In this document: piece after piece, positions 16,626 to 25,553 of the stretch
How the letters are laid out: every line of letters starts with the position of its first letter
Position numbering within the stretch: position 1 is the stretch's first letter
Source of the DNA: Oligosphaeraceae bacterium
GTDB taxonomy: Bacteria > Verrucomicrobiota > Lentisphaeria > Oligosphaerales > Oligosphaeraceae
Length of the DNA stretch: 40,495 nucleotides
Direction of reading: 5' to 3'
NCBI GenBank assembly: GCA_012799725.1
Contig: JAAZKR010000194.1
Location: forward strand, 1-40,495
The notes under the pieces: model-generated
The model's input: only the letters and a program-made list of their open reading frames with translations
Database searches by the model: none
Told to the model about the DNA's origin: nothing
Made by a program: the position numbers and the translations under genes

Positions 16626-16873
16626 CCCGGCATGCAGCAAATGTCCGAAAGATGACTCGTGTTTGCGCTATCACATGCCGTTTTTTCGATAGTGACGGCA
16701 GCGGCAAGAACAAACTCGCTCACACCCCATTTTTGTCCACAGAAAGTACAAGAAAACTTGGGGTGGACTAGTGTCCACAACCCAGTTGAAAGACTCAATC
16801 TGCGGATAAAGTAAAAGTCTTTCTGAAAAAACAAGAAGTCGAGTGATAGTAGTACAAAAACTTCAAGCTTTCC
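16626..16873. other. Intergenic region between binding protein and pheT
   Basis: Together with the promoter segment this is a 316-bp gap. It holds three related GTCCAC/GTGGAC words (16735, 16763, 16773), the probable terminator of the binding-protein gene, and at 16795-16862 a dispersed-repeat fragment starting with AATCTGCGGATAAA. I see no T-box, leader peptide with Phe codons, or other pheT attenuator. Confidence 0.45.
16760..16783 (-). terminator. Probable terminator of the binding-protein gene
   Basis: GGGGTGGAC (16760-16768) pairs with GTCCAC-AA-CCC (16773-16783) across a 4-nt loop with a small bulge. On the minus strand the hairpin is followed by AAGTTTTCTTG. It lies about 90 bp beyond the binding-protein stop codon. 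An upstream GTCCAC (16735-16740) could form a competing pair. Confidence 0.45.
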
Positions 16874-18142
16874 TTAACGTCCTCCCTCTGCCATTTTTTT
16901 AGCGGCTTGTTCCGGCGTCATAGTTGCGCTAAACAAGTGTTGCGTGGTGTTTTTGTGTTCTACCGCCAGCCTGGGACTGAGGTATTGGTCATAGTATGGT
17001 TGCAACGAGCTGGCTTTTTGCAGCGCTTGCAGGCTTTGGCGGGTGATCTCAGGCAGCAGCGCCTCCTGTTCCGGATTGGTTTTAATGGCCGGCAGCCTGC
17101 CAATGCGGCACCATTGTGTGACTACTTCATCAGCACACAGGTATTCAAGCAACTTCAGGGCTAATTCGGGATGTTTGCAGGAACTTGAGACTGCGAAAGC
17201 ACAGTTAACCCCTCCAAGTACCACATCGGGTGCGCCCTTGCCGCCCGGCACATCGGGAAAGGGCAACAACCGCAGCTGCTCCATGAACTCGGGTTTTTCC
17301 TCCAATATGCGCGCCGCCAGCCAGGTCCCTGTCAGATACATGGCGGCCTCCTGACGCAAGAACATGGCCCTGGCCGGCGCATCATCCATGCCATTGAAGC
17401 CTGTCGGAAAAGCAGGCAGCGCAATAAGCTCCTGCAGAAGCTCGCCTGCTCTTACAAAAGCGGGATCAGCAAAAGACGCGCCGGGTTTGCCGGCGGCAGC
17501 ATCCAGAAAGAGCTGCGTTCCACCACAGCGGTTAGCCAGATAGCAGAAATAAAATGCCCCCGGCCACTGTTTCATATTACCCAATGCGAAGGGATGTATG
17601 CCGGCTTGCCGAAACTTGGTGCAGGCTTGCAGCAGCTCATCATAATTACCGGGATAAGACACCTGATGGCGTTCAAACAGACCCTTGTTGCACCAAAGCA
17701 AAACCGCAGAAAGGTCCAAAGGTAAAGCATAAAGCTGATTTTCCCAGCGGCATAAGTCCAAAGCCTGACCAATAAAGCGCTGCTCCCAGTCGTTATCATT
17801 GAAACATTTTTGTAGGCTTAATACCCTGCCGGCCTTGGCACGTTCCTGCAAAGGACCGCCGCCCCAGGTGAAAAAAATGTCCGGCACATTGCCGCTGGCC
17901 TCTTCCACCGCCAACTTGGTTTTGTAGGCGTCGTTCTCGAAACTTTGCAACTTTACCTTGCATTCAGGATGCGCGGCTTCGAAACGAGCAACCGCATCGG
18001 CAATGACTTCGCGCGGCCCGGCATAGTTCATGATGTGCCAAAAGCTGAGTTCTATTTGGGATCCAGCGCCTTTTTTTGTACTAGGACCACAGGAACAAAG
18101 CAGAATACCACACAATGACAAATAGATAATAGAATTTCGCAA
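16874..18142 (-). CDS. ABC-transporter substrate-binding lipoprotein (family 1, sugar type)
   Basis: A 422-residue extracellular solute-binding protein of the MalE/UgpB class. TTG at 18142 is chosen as the start because AAAGGAG precedes it by 7 nt and it places a short signal with the lipobox LLCSC at the N-terminus. The longer frame from 18217 lacks this logic. Family features include ELSFWHIMNYAGPREVIADAVARFEAAHP at the start of the mature chain, DIFFTWGGG, YALPLDLSAVLLWCNKGLFE, GTWLAARI and the late LALKLLEYLCADEVV. It would deliver an oligosaccharide or sugar phosphate to an inner-membrane ABC importer, but no permease or ATPase gene is adjacent. It is divergent from the polysaccharide cassette with only 54 bp between the starts. 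Confidence 0.9.
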   Translation of the reverse strand: MRNSIIYLSLCGILLCSCGPSTKKGAGSQIELSFWHIMNYAGPREVIADAVARFEAAHPECKVKLQSFENDAYKTKLAVEEASGNVPDIFFTWGGGPLQERAKAGRVLSLQKCFNDNDWEQRFIGQALDLCRWENQLYALPLDLSAVLLWCNKGLFERHQVSYPGNYDELLQACTKFRQAGIHPFALGNMKQWPGAFYFCYLANRCGGTQLFLDAAAGKPGASFADPAFVRAGELLQELIALPAFPTGFNGMDDAPARAMFLRQEAAMYLTGTWLAARILEEKPEFMEQLRLLPFPDVPGGKGAPDVVLGGVNCAFAVSSSCKHPELALKLLEYLCADEVVTQWCRIGRLPAIKTNPEQEALLPEITRQSLQALQKASSLQPYYDQYLSPRLAVEHKNTTQHLFSATMTPEQAAKKMAEGGR

Positions 18143-18196
18143 CTGAGTACTCCTTTCAATGGGGCAAAACGACCTTAGGCCGTTCAACGCAGGATT

Positions 18197-20059
18197 ATGA
18201 CTAAAGCTTGCATCCATTATACAATATCGGTGAATTTTCTTTGTGCCTTGTTTTTAGCCTTATTTTTGCCTGTTTCTCAGGCAGACCCGGTAGAAGTACG
18301 GCGCAGTACCATGAACTTGACCACCTGCGCATTCAGTGAAGCCGAAATGCGTCGGCTTTTCGAGTTCATCTTCCAAAAACGCCACCAAACCCAAGGCCGG
18401 GCGCTGTCATTTGCCCAAACACCGAAAATAGAAGAAATTCCGGCACTAAATGCAAAAAACCGACTTTCTGCCTACTGGCACTGGCAGTCCGAATTGCTAC
18501 TGGACGAGTCCGAAGCCGGAAAGTATCTTTTTTCCTGCTCACAAGAAGAACAACCTTGGGCAGTATATTTGAACGGCAAGGCAATCGGCGGCTGGCAATC
18601 TGAAGCCGAACTGCATGCGCTGCCGGTCGGAGTCTATAGGCTGCAATTTATCGCAGTGCAAAAGCTGGGTGCTGAGATACCACGACTGCGGATTTTTCGT
18701 AAAGTCGCCGGAGGACTGCGAGAATGCCAACCCAACCTGCAAGCACCAAGCGCCCCGAAGTTTACGCGCCTGCCTAAAAAAGCAGAAAGACTCAGCGACT
18801 GCCTGACTGCCTGGAAACAAATAGAAATTTTTCACTTCTTGGACACGGATCAGTATTTGGCATACTGCCGCAAACCGGAACAGAATGTTTTGCCGGAAGG
18901 CACTTGCTTTTATGTCGATGCGACCGGTGAGCGACAGGAGCTGCCCTTGTCCGGCGAACTGCTATTGTCGGCAGCTCAGGGCTTACAAATCGAATGGGAG
19001 AAGGATGGGCAAACCCTGGTTTTGCCGGCGCTGGCACAATGGCCATTGGCTAAGCCACTGCAAATGCATCTGTTGCTGCGTCAGCACAGCTTGCTCCTTG
19101 CCGCCTCCGAGCCTCTCACAGTGCAGCTGGCCGCTCCATGGCATAATGAACTGCCGCAAGAGCTGCAAGCGCATTGGCAGCTGCACTGTCGGCAGTACGG
19201 TCGCAACGGCGAATTGCTCTATTACGAAATACTACCGCAGCAATATGCAGAATCATTGAGCTTTCAACTTCGGCTGGCAGCGAATTGTCGCAACCTGAGC
19301 TTGAGCGGCGAAATCGCCGGTTTACCGTTAGCCAAAGCGCTTGAAATCGCCGTATTGCGTCCACAAGACTTTAACAGTGAACTGATTTTCAATGGCAAAT
19401 ACCTGCTGTCACAAGGCAAAACAGCAGTGCTGCGCTGCGATCCGCTCAAACCGGCGGAGCTGCCCCCCTCAAAAAAAATATCCGCCCCAATAAAACTGGC
19501 ATACTTTGACGACGGATTGGGCGATACCCAAGCTATCGACACTATTGAACAACATTCCGCCGCGCCATGCTGCTCTTTCAAGCAATGTGAGGATTACCGC
19601 CTTGTACGTATTAACCTGCCTCAACTGCCCGGCACAGAAGCACAAATACCCAGCCTGGCTGCTCTGCAAGCCATGCTGGCACAAAAACCGCACATGGTAT
19701 TGCTGAACCTGGGCGAGGCAGAACTGCGCGCCGGTCAGGACGCATTAAGCTGGAGCAAGCAACTGCTCTACATGACACAAACCTGCCTGGCAGCGCAAAT
19801 CATGCCGCTGATAGTTACATTGCCAGAAATGCCGGGCATAAAACAGGAGCTTGTCCGACAAAGTGCACTGCTGAGTAAAGAACTGGCCTTAAATATGAAT
19901 TTGCCGGTGGCCGACCTGTATTCAATGCGTATACTGGAAGAACAAGACAGTCATGCCTGGCTGCAAAGTCGAGGCTTGCAACACCGCTCTGCAAGCATGG
20001 AGGGACGTAATTGGATGCAACAGCAAATGCTGATGGCACTGCCAATGAAGAAACGCTGA
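18197..20059 (+). CDS. Exported protein with PA14-like and degenerate SGNH-like domains
   Basis: A 620-residue protein of no firmly recognised family. A signal peptide (about 1-29, cleavage near VSQA-D) is clear. Residues about 85-170 show the pattern of a PA14-type carbohydrate-binding domain (GKYLFSCSQEEQPWAVYLNG, then LPVGVYRLQFIAVQK). Middle segments look like beta-sandwich repeats. The C-terminal 180 residues resemble an SGNH/GDSL-hydrolase fold: FDDGLGD where GDS is expected, MVLLNLGEAEL as block III, MPLIVTLPEMPG as a later strand, and LPVADLYS. The catalytic Ser and the terminal DxxH motif are not evident, so it may be non-catalytic. It begins a plus-strand cluster with a GT2 and a membrane protein, suggesting envelope glycan modification or export. 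Confidence 0.65.
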   Translation: MTKACIHYTISVNFLCALFLALFLPVSQADPVEVRRSTMNLTTCAFSEAEMRRLFEFIFQKRHQTQGRALSFAQTPKIEEIPALNAKNRLSAYWHWQSELLLDESEAGKYLFSCSQEEQPWAVYLNGKAIGGWQSEAELHALPVGVYRLQFIAVQKLGAEIPRLRIFRKVAGGLRECQPNLQAPSAPKFTRLPKKAERLSDCLTAWKQIEIFHFLDTDQYLAYCRKPEQNVLPEGTCFYVDATGERQELPLSGELLLSAAQGLQIEWEKDGQTLVLPALAQWPLAKPLQMHLLLRQHSLLLAASEPLTVQLAAPWHNELPQELQAHWQLHCRQYGRNGELLYYEILPQQYAESLSFQLRLAANCRNLSLSGEIAGLPLAKALEIAVLRPQDFNSELIFNGKYLLSQGKTAVLRCDPLKPAELPPSKKISAPIKLAYFDDGLGDTQAIDTIEQHSAAPCCSFKQCEDYRLVRINLPQLPGTEAQIPSLAALQAMLAQKPHMVLLNLGEAELRAGQDALSWSKQLLYMTQTCLAAQIMPLIVTLPEMPGIKQELVRQSALLSKELALNMNLPVADLYSMRILEEQDSHAWLQSRGLQHRSASMEGRNWMQQQMLMALPMKKR

Positions 20060-20149
20060 ATCATACTGCCGGAGGACAGAAAAGGAAACCATGGAAAGAC
20101 CGGCGGTAAAAAATATAAAGAGAAGCAAAGGGCGCAAAGGTATAGACAG

Positions 20150-21598
20150 ATGCATAAAAAGTACAAGCTGAGCGGCAATTTAACCGGGGATATCTTGAAC
20201 CCGCGTGGCTTTCCGCAAGCCACCCTGGTCTTGTGCCCTTGGCAAAAGCGCGCTTTGATAGGATTTATTGTCCTAATGTTCTTATGGGCCCTCTGTAATT
20301 GGCGTCAAGAGCTTCTGGTGATCAACTTTGCCTTGACCTTGTTCTACCTGCTGACCATGCTGCACCGACTTTTTCTCGTTGGACTGGCGCTGCGCTATTC
20401 GCCGGAGATGAAATTCAGCCCGGAACAGCTCTCGCGCCCGCCTAATGGCAAGGAATGGCCCAGCTATATGGTGATCTTGCCCATGTACAAAGAAGGGGAG
20501 GTGCTGCCTGAACTCATCGACAGCTTGTCCAAACTGGATTATCCAAAGGACAAGCTGGACATACGGCTGCTGATCGAAGAGGATGATGAAGAAACACGCT
20601 CTGTAGCTGACAGCCTGAACCTGAAAGCGCCATTCCAACAGGTGCTTATCCCTAAATCTGAGCCGCGCACCAAACCGAAAGCATGCAATATCGGCATAGA
20701 ATGGGGCGAAGCCGACTACTTGGTTATTTATGATGCTGAAGACAAACCTGAACCTGACCAGCTTAAAAAAGCGGTCTGGGCCTTTGCGCAGTCACCCGAA
20801 GAAGTGGCCTGCGTACAGTGCAAACTGAGCTATTACAATCCTGATTGGAATTTCCTCACTCGCTGCTTTACTGCTGAATACGCCAATTGGTTCGGGCTTT
20901 GCCTACCGGGCTTGGACCTCCTGCAAGCCCCCATACCCCTGGGCGGCACCTCAAATCATTTCAAGTTGCATATCTTGCGGCAGGTTGGTGCATGGGATGA
21001 ATACAATGTGACCGAAGACTGCGACTTGGGACTGCGGCTCTTCGTGGCCGGCTGGCGTACCAGAATTGTAGACTCAACCACTTGGGAACAAGCCTGCCAT
21101 GTGCTGCGTAACTGGATCGCCCAACGCTCACGCTGGGTAAAGGGATACATACAAACCTACCTGGTGCAAACCAGAGACTTCTTCGGACTGCACAAAAAGC
21201 TGGGACTCTGGAATAGCGTACAATTCCATCTATTCATAGGCGGAAATTTCTTTAGCCAGTTAATTAATCCGCTCTATTGGATACTAACACTGTGCTGGCT
21301 TATTTTTAAACCCGATTTTGTCTCGCAATTCTTCCCCCTGCCTATCTTTATAATGGGCAGCGTCTGCTTGTTTGTGGGCAATTTTATCTTCGCATACACC
21401 GCTGGAATAGCCTGTATGCGCCGTGGCGTAGGACGCCTGGCATACTACGCTGCCCTGATGCCTTTCTACTGGTTTCTAATGAGCATCGGTGCCTGGAAAG
21501 GCTTCTTGCAACTCATTACCAAACCGCACCATTGGGAAAAAACCACACATTTCGCTAATCCGGAATCGGTATTTGAACACCTGGAAGCGCAAGAATGA
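20150..21598 (+). CDS. Processive membrane glycosyltransferase, GT2 family
   Basis: A 482-residue inner-membrane GT2 enzyme of the cellulose/beta-glucan synthase-like type. Two membrane helices (about 34-80) precede a cytoplasmic catalytic domain: YMVILPMYKEGEVLPELI (substrate strand), YDAED (Asp195-Asp198, the DxD-type nucleotide-sugar/metal site), TED (288-290, catalytic base) and QRSRW (325-329, acceptor-binding signature of processive GT2s). Further hydrophobic segments occupy about 370-465. No PilZ domain follows. A weak AAGG ribosome site precedes ATG at 20150. The gene lies 90 bp after the exported protein and 37 bp before the polytopic membrane protein. The polymer made is not predictable from sequence. 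Confidence 0.9.
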   Translation: MHKKYKLSGNLTGDILNPRGFPQATLVLCPWQKRALIGFIVLMFLWALCNWRQELLVINFALTLFYLLTMLHRLFLVGLALRYSPEMKFSPEQLSRPPNGKEWPSYMVILPMYKEGEVLPELIDSLSKLDYPKDKLDIRLLIEEDDEETRSVADSLNLKAPFQQVLIPKSEPRTKPKACNIGIEWGEADYLVIYDAEDKPEPDQLKKAVWAFAQSPEEVACVQCKLSYYNPDWNFLTRCFTAEYANWFGLCLPGLDLLQAPIPLGGTSNHFKLHILRQVGAWDEYNVTEDCDLGLRLFVAGWRTRIVDSTTWEQACHVLRNWIAQRSRWVKGYIQTYLVQTRDFFGLHKKLGLWNSVQFHLFIGGNFFSQLINPLYWILTLCWLIFKPDFVSQFFPLPIFIMGSVCLFVGNFIFAYTAGIACMRRGVGRLAYYAALMPFYWFLMSIGAWKGFLQLITKPHHWEKTTHFANPESVFEHLEAQE

Positions 21599-21635
21599 TT
21601 CATGTCCTTCTCTTGCCAATGTCAAGGAGGCTTTG

Positions 21636-23120
21636 ATGCCTGCAAAAATCAAGTTTTTTTTCAGCCGCAAACAATTGATCGAGGTCGCTTTTTGGCTTCT
21701 GATTACGCTGCTGATTTATTTTTTCCTACTGGCTGATGAAAGTTTGGCCCTGCGCCGCCATCTTGCCATTGCCCAATCCATTTTGTCCGGACAGCTTTGG
21801 GGCAGGCAAGCCCTGGTTGGCAGCTTGGAATACGCGCCTTTGCCCAGCTTGATATTGTTGATTTTCGCCGGACCGCTAAAGATATTGCCTCTCAGCGGCA
21901 CCAAGCTAATGGTGGCTTTGGCACAGGCATACTGCCTGAGCCGACTATTCAAACTGCAAGGCCTTTTCGGAAAAAACTGGCAGCTGCCATTGTTGCCGGT
22001 ATTGCTAGTCCTGATCTTTTTTGGCTGGCACGACACCTTCCTATTCGCAAAGGTGGACCCGGGTTGGATCACTGCGGCAATATATGCCGGTTTTTTCTAC
22101 CATATGTGCCTTTGGCAGCATAATCAAGACCTGCGGCACTTAGTCGCCGGCGCTCTGTTTCTAGGCCTGCTTTGCCTCTGCGGCGCCGGCGCAATAATGA
22201 TCGCATTCTTAAGCTTTTTTATCGCTTTGAGCGAAATTAGAAAAAAACTGAACGACAAAGAAAAATTTGCCGGCGTGCCCACCGTCCTGGGTATGCCCCT
22301 GCTCTATTGTTTTGCTTTGCTTTTTATTTGGAATTGGCTGGTCATGGACGATGTCTTTTTTCTGCTGCGTGACTTTTGCCTGCGCGCCGGCTCCATGAAC
22401 TGTGCCGCATTGGGTGAAAGCACGCTAAGCCAAATGCTCTTTTTTTACTTGCTGGGGCTTTTACTGCTGATTATTGCTGCCTTATTTTCCGATCAAAGTA
22501 TGGGGCTGCGTCTATTGCAGGCAATCTTCTTGCTTTTACCGCTGCATTTTTTGTTTTCCCGAGGACTACAAGTACATGCTTCCGGCGTGGCAGCGCTTTC
22601 AGGTCTCGCCCTGCTGCTCTTATTCCTAGTGTTCAGCTACAGTAATTTTAACACTCGCACCGGCGAAAACCTGGCTTGGACAACGATGCTGGCCTTGATG
22701 TTGTACGGCTTCTGTGTATTTCCGAGGATGCCCGCTGCTCCGTTTCAGGAGGAGGAACCAGCACTTGTGCCCGCCACTGCTCTTTGTCGCTATATAGACC
22801 AATTCTGGCCGGATTCGCGCATCATGCTCTATGGATTGCCACTGGCCAGCGCATATCCCGACCTGACAGAACAGCGCTTCGTAGCAAGGCTGGACTTCCA
22901 TGAAGAGCTGCTGCGTGAACAGGCCATCGATGAGCAAATGCATCTGCTGATACCACCGAATGACGGACATTATTACCCACGCAAACACCCGATACTGGCA
23001 GATATACACAATCGAGGCCGCGATTGGCTGCTGCTGGAAAAACAATATTATGGCGGCTGGCAACTATGGCGCTGTGTAACACCGCCTAAAGGCGAGTCGA
23101 AACTTGAATTCCTGAGATAG
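21636..23120 (+). CDS. Polytopic membrane protein of the glycan cassette
   Basis: A 494-residue protein with about ten hydrophobic segments in the first 400 residues and a soluble C-terminal domain of about 115 residues. ATG at 21636 is supported by AAGGAGG 7 nt upstream; the frame upstream overlaps the GT2 gene. The layout resembles GT39/ArnT-like or DUF2029-like lipid-linked-sugar transferases: an early Asp/Glu-bearing loop after helix 1 (LLADESLALRRHLAIAQSILSG) and a C-terminal soluble part with PDSRIMLYG and DWLLLEKQYYGGWQLWRC. A GT-C-type transferase using polyprenyl-phosphate sugars is plausible but unproven. It is the last gene of the cassette. Confidence 0.65.
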   Translation: MPAKIKFFFSRKQLIEVAFWLLITLLIYFFLLADESLALRRHLAIAQSILSGQLWGRQALVGSLEYAPLPSLILLIFAGPLKILPLSGTKLMVALAQAYCLSRLFKLQGLFGKNWQLPLLPVLLVLIFFGWHDTFLFAKVDPGWITAAIYAGFFYHMCLWQHNQDLRHLVAGALFLGLLCLCGAGAIMIAFLSFFIALSEIRKKLNDKEKFAGVPTVLGMPLLYCFALLFIWNWLVMDDVFFLLRDFCLRAGSMNCAALGESTLSQMLFFYLLGLLLLIIAALFSDQSMGLRLLQAIFLLLPLHFLFSRGLQVHASGVAALSGLALLLLFLVFSYSNFNTRTGENLAWTTMLALMLYGFCVFPRMPAAPFQEEEPALVPATALCRYIDQFWPDSRIMLYGLPLASAYPDLTEQRFVARLDFHEELLREQAIDEQMHLLIPPNDGHYYPRKHPILADIHNRGRDWLLLEKQYYGGWQLWRCVTPPKGESKLEFLR

Positions 23121-23149
23121 AAGTACACGCGCCGCTATAGACAACAACT

Positions 23150-23213
23150 CTGCATAATCTGCGATAATCTGCGTAATCTGCGGATTGTATAATCTGCGTA
23201 ATCTGCGGATTGA
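23150..23213 (+). repeat. Tandem 25-bp ATCTGCG repeat
   Basis: Two consecutive 25-bp units (23164-23188 and 23189-23213) differ only at the last base; a partial degenerate unit precedes them at 23150-23163. Each unit contains two copies of the word AATCTGCG. Related single copies occur at 16797, 25449 and 29190, all in the same orientation. The array sits between the glycan cassette and dapL and abuts the GGGCA/TGCCC hairpin at 23214-23228. Confidence 0.85.
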
Positions 23214-23228
23214 GGGCACTCAATGCCC
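23214..23228 (+). terminator. Small hairpin after glycan cassette
   Basis: GGGCA (23214-23218) and TGCCC (23224-23228) flank a 5-nt loop. There is no following T-run, so termination of the cassette transcript here is only a possibility. Confidence 0.25.
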
Positions 23229-23284
23229 GTAATGGGCTATATTATGCTTTTCCCCCGGAACCGATTAATCTCAAAGGAGAAAAC

Positions 23285-24520
23285 ATGGCAGAATCATATC
23301 TACAGAATCTTTTTGCTGAGCGCATCGGTGGCTCTTCTTTCGGCAAGGACACCACTATCTACAAATTTGAAAAGATCAAGCGTGCCAAAGCCGCTGCTCT
23401 AAAGGCTAATCCTGGCATTGAACTCATCGATATGGGCGTAGGTGAGCCTGATGACAAGGCTTTCCCTGAAGTAATAGCCGCCCTCAGCGAAGAAGCCGCC
23501 AAGCTCGAAAATCGTTTTTATTCTGACAATGGCTGCGATCAATTCAAGCAAGCCGCCGCCGCTTACATGCAAGAGCTCTATGGTGTGAAACTGAATCCGG
23601 AAACCGAGATCATTCACTCGATAGGCAGCAAATCTGCGCTTACACTTCTGCCCAGCTGTTTTATAAATCCCGGTGACATCAGTGTTATGACCGTGCCCGG
23701 CTATCCGGTCATGGGCACCTGGACCAAATATCTCGGTGGCGAAGTGGTTAATTTGCCCCTGCTCAAGGAAAATAATTTCCTGCCGCAACTTGACAGCCTC
23801 ACAGCAGATCAAAAGAAACGCTGCAAGCTGATCTATCTGAACTACCCCAACAACCCCACCGGCGCATCGGCTACCCCCGAGTTCTATGATCAAGCCATCG
23901 CTTTTGCTAAAGCAAATAATTGCCTCCTGGTAGTGGACGCACCTTATGCACCGCTTAATTTCAGCGGCAAGCCGCTAAGCATACTGTCACGCCCCGGCGG
24001 CAAAGAGTACGCTGTGGAACTGCACAGCATGTCCAAAGGATTCAATATGACCGGATGGCGTCTGGGCTGGGTCTGCGGCAACCCTGATGCTATCAAGGCT
24101 TTTGCTACAGTTAAGGATAATGCTGACTCCGGACAATTCCTTGCCATCCAAAAAGCCGCCATACATGCCTTGCGCCAACAGTCTAAAATCACTCCACTTA
24201 TCTGTGAAAAGTATCGTCGCCGCCTGGCTGCCTTGGTGGAGACCTTGCAAAGCCTGGGCTTTGACGCCGAAATGCCCATGGGGTCTTTCTTCCTCTTTGT
24301 CGAAATACCCAAGGGCGTCAAGGGTGGACGGCGCTTCAGCAATGCTGAAGACTTCAGCCAGTGGATGATCACTGAGAAGCTCATCAGCACCGTGCCTTGG
24401 GATGATGTCGGCCACTTTGTACGCTTCAGCGCTACCTTTGTAGCCCCCACTCTTGAGGAGGAAGAGCGCGTCCTGAACGAGGTGCGCAAACGCCTGCAAG
24501 AGCCGGCTTTTGAATTCTAA
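23285..24520 (+). CDS. dapL: LL-diaminopimelate aminotransferase-type PLP enzyme
   Basis: Converts tetrahydrodipicolinate plus glutamate directly to LL-diaminopimelate, supplying lysine and peptidoglycan cross-links. The 411-residue class I/II aminotransferase has LNYPNNPTGA (about 185-194), DAPYAPLNF with the PLP-ring Asp218, and SKGFNMTGWRLGW with the Schiff-base Lys251. The length (about 410 residues) and the NMTGWR motif match the DapL2 group of LL-DAP aminotransferases, but related aspartate or alanine aminotransferases share these motifs. ATG at 23285 has AAAGGAG 6-7 nt upstream; the frame upstream to 23210 crosses the repeat and is not coding. A strong terminator follows directly. PVC bacteria are known users of the DapL route. 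Confidence 0.8.
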   Translation: MAESYLQNLFAERIGGSSFGKDTTIYKFEKIKRAKAAALKANPGIELIDMGVGEPDDKAFPEVIAALSEEAAKLENRFYSDNGCDQFKQAAAAYMQELYGVKLNPETEIIHSIGSKSALTLLPSCFINPGDISVMTVPGYPVMGTWTKYLGGEVVNLPLLKENNFLPQLDSLTADQKKRCKLIYLNYPNNPTGASATPEFYDQAIAFAKANNCLLVVDAPYAPLNFSGKPLSILSRPGGKEYAVELHSMSKGFNMTGWRLGWVCGNPDAIKAFATVKDNADSGQFLAIQKAAIHALRQQSKITPLICEKYRRRLAALVETLQSLGFDAEMPMGSFFLFVEIPKGVKGGRRFSNAEDFSQWMITEKLISTVPWDDVGHFVRFSATFVAPTLEEEERVLNEVRKRLQEPAFEF

Positions 24521-24527
24521 ATCGCAT

Positions 24528-24553
24528 GGGATGTCGGCTTTTGCCGGCATCCC
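24528..24553 (+). terminator. Rho-independent terminator of dapL
   Basis: GGGATGTCGGC (24528-24538) pairs with GCCGGCATCCC (24543-24553), with one G-U pair and a TTTT loop, followed by a pyrimidine/T-rich tail ending in TTTTT. It starts 8 bp after the dapL stop codon. Confidence 0.9.
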
Positions 24554-24585
24554 CTCTTATTTTTGCATGGCTTTGGTATATATTC

Positions 24586-25302
24586 GTGTTCTCTTCCCTT
24601 CCTCCGTTATCGCCCGAACTCTGGGACCTTTGGCAAGATCAGGCTCATTCTCCAGCCTTTAATATGGCGGCTGACGAGACCCTGCTTGAGACCGCTGCTC
24701 AGCGCGGACGCCCCTTGTTACGCTACTACGCTTGGGACTGCCTAGCCGTCTCTATAGGCTATATTCAGCGATATAATGCTGCACCGGAGGGATTTGCAGT
24801 TGTACGCCGGCCTACCGGCGGCGGGGTGGTCTATCATGATCATGACTTCACTTATACCCTGGTCTTTCCGCAGGGGCATTGGCTAACCGAACTTGACCGC
24901 AATCAAAGCTATGATCACATTAATCGCTGCATATTGCAGGCACTTGGCAGCATGCAGCTTGCAACCCGGCTAGCTGACAACGATATTTCTTCTGAAGTTG
25001 ATCGCCAAGCCATGGTTTGTTTCACCAATCCCACCCGTTACGATATTTTATTGGATGAGCGTAAAGTAGCCGGCAGTGCTCAACGCCGCAATCAATATGG
25101 TATCTTACATCAGGGGAGTCTGCATTTTGGTGGGCCTTTACCTGTAGCACGCGAAACCCTGGCTACCGCTATACAGGACGCTTTCACGAATATGTTGAAT
25201 ATCAGCTTCCAAACCTTCCGGCCAGACCCGGAGCTGCTGCAAAAAATAAATCTGCTTGCCCGGGAAAAATATAACTGTCCGGAATGGAACCAACGACGTT
25301 AG
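24586..25302 (+). CDS. Lipoate-protein ligase / octanoyltransferase-like protein
   Basis: A BPL/LplA/LipB-fold enzyme of lipoyl-cofactor attachment. Typical motifs are FNMAADETLLE, the substrate-binding loop VRRPTGGGVVYHDHDFTYTLVF, and KVAGSAQRR carrying the invariant Lys. The segment MVCFTNPTRYDILLDERKVAG has a Cys where LipM-type octanoyltransferases carry their catalytic Cys, so octanoyl transfer is as likely as lipoate ligation. There is no LplA C-terminal accessory domain. The frame is open from ATG 24526, but that part coincides with the dapL terminator. A GTG at 24586 (238 residues) is the first reasonable start and lacks a clear ribosome site, so the start is uncertain. No lipA is adjacent. 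Confidence 0.8.
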   Translation: MFSSLPPLSPELWDLWQDQAHSPAFNMAADETLLETAAQRGRPLLRYYAWDCLAVSIGYIQRYNAAPEGFAVVRRPTGGGVVYHDHDFTYTLVFPQGHWLTELDRNQSYDHINRCILQALGSMQLATRLADNDISSEVDRQAMVCFTNPTRYDILLDERKVAGSAQRRNQYGILHQGSLHFGGPLPVARETLATAIQDAFTNMLNISFQTFRPDPELLQKINLLAREKYNCPEWNQRR

Positions 25303-25448
25303 CTTGAACAGCAATAACTTAGGTTGCAATTCCCATAAAGTAGGCAGATGTCCGAATAGAGTGCAACAGGGGATGTTGCTAAAGTATGCGCCAACACAGA
25401 ACGCCAAGACATCCGTGACTTGTCCATACTGTCCACATCATTAAAATC

Positions 25449-25490
25449 AGCGCCCATCTGCGTAATCTGTGGACAAAATACGCTCGGTAT
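25449..25490 (+). repeat. Dispersed ATCTGCGTAATCTG-type repeat
   Basis: Starts with ATCTGCGTAATCTGTGGAC and continues into AAAATACGCTCGGTATC. The same arrangement recurs at 29190-29240 with about 80% identity over the second half. It lies in the gap between the convergent lipoate-ligase-like and aminotransferase genes, which otherwise shows nothing recognisable. Confidence 0.7.
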
Positions 25491-25553
25491 CTTTTTGAAT
25501 GAGACTACTACTTTTGGGAGCTGCACCCACAAATCACGCTTCTGCACATTATG

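Noticed and set aside
16558-16873. T-box or Phe-codon leader peptide upstream of pheT
   Set aside because: No T-box consensus and no short frame rich in Phe codons were found. The hairpin present is better explained as the upstream gene's terminator.
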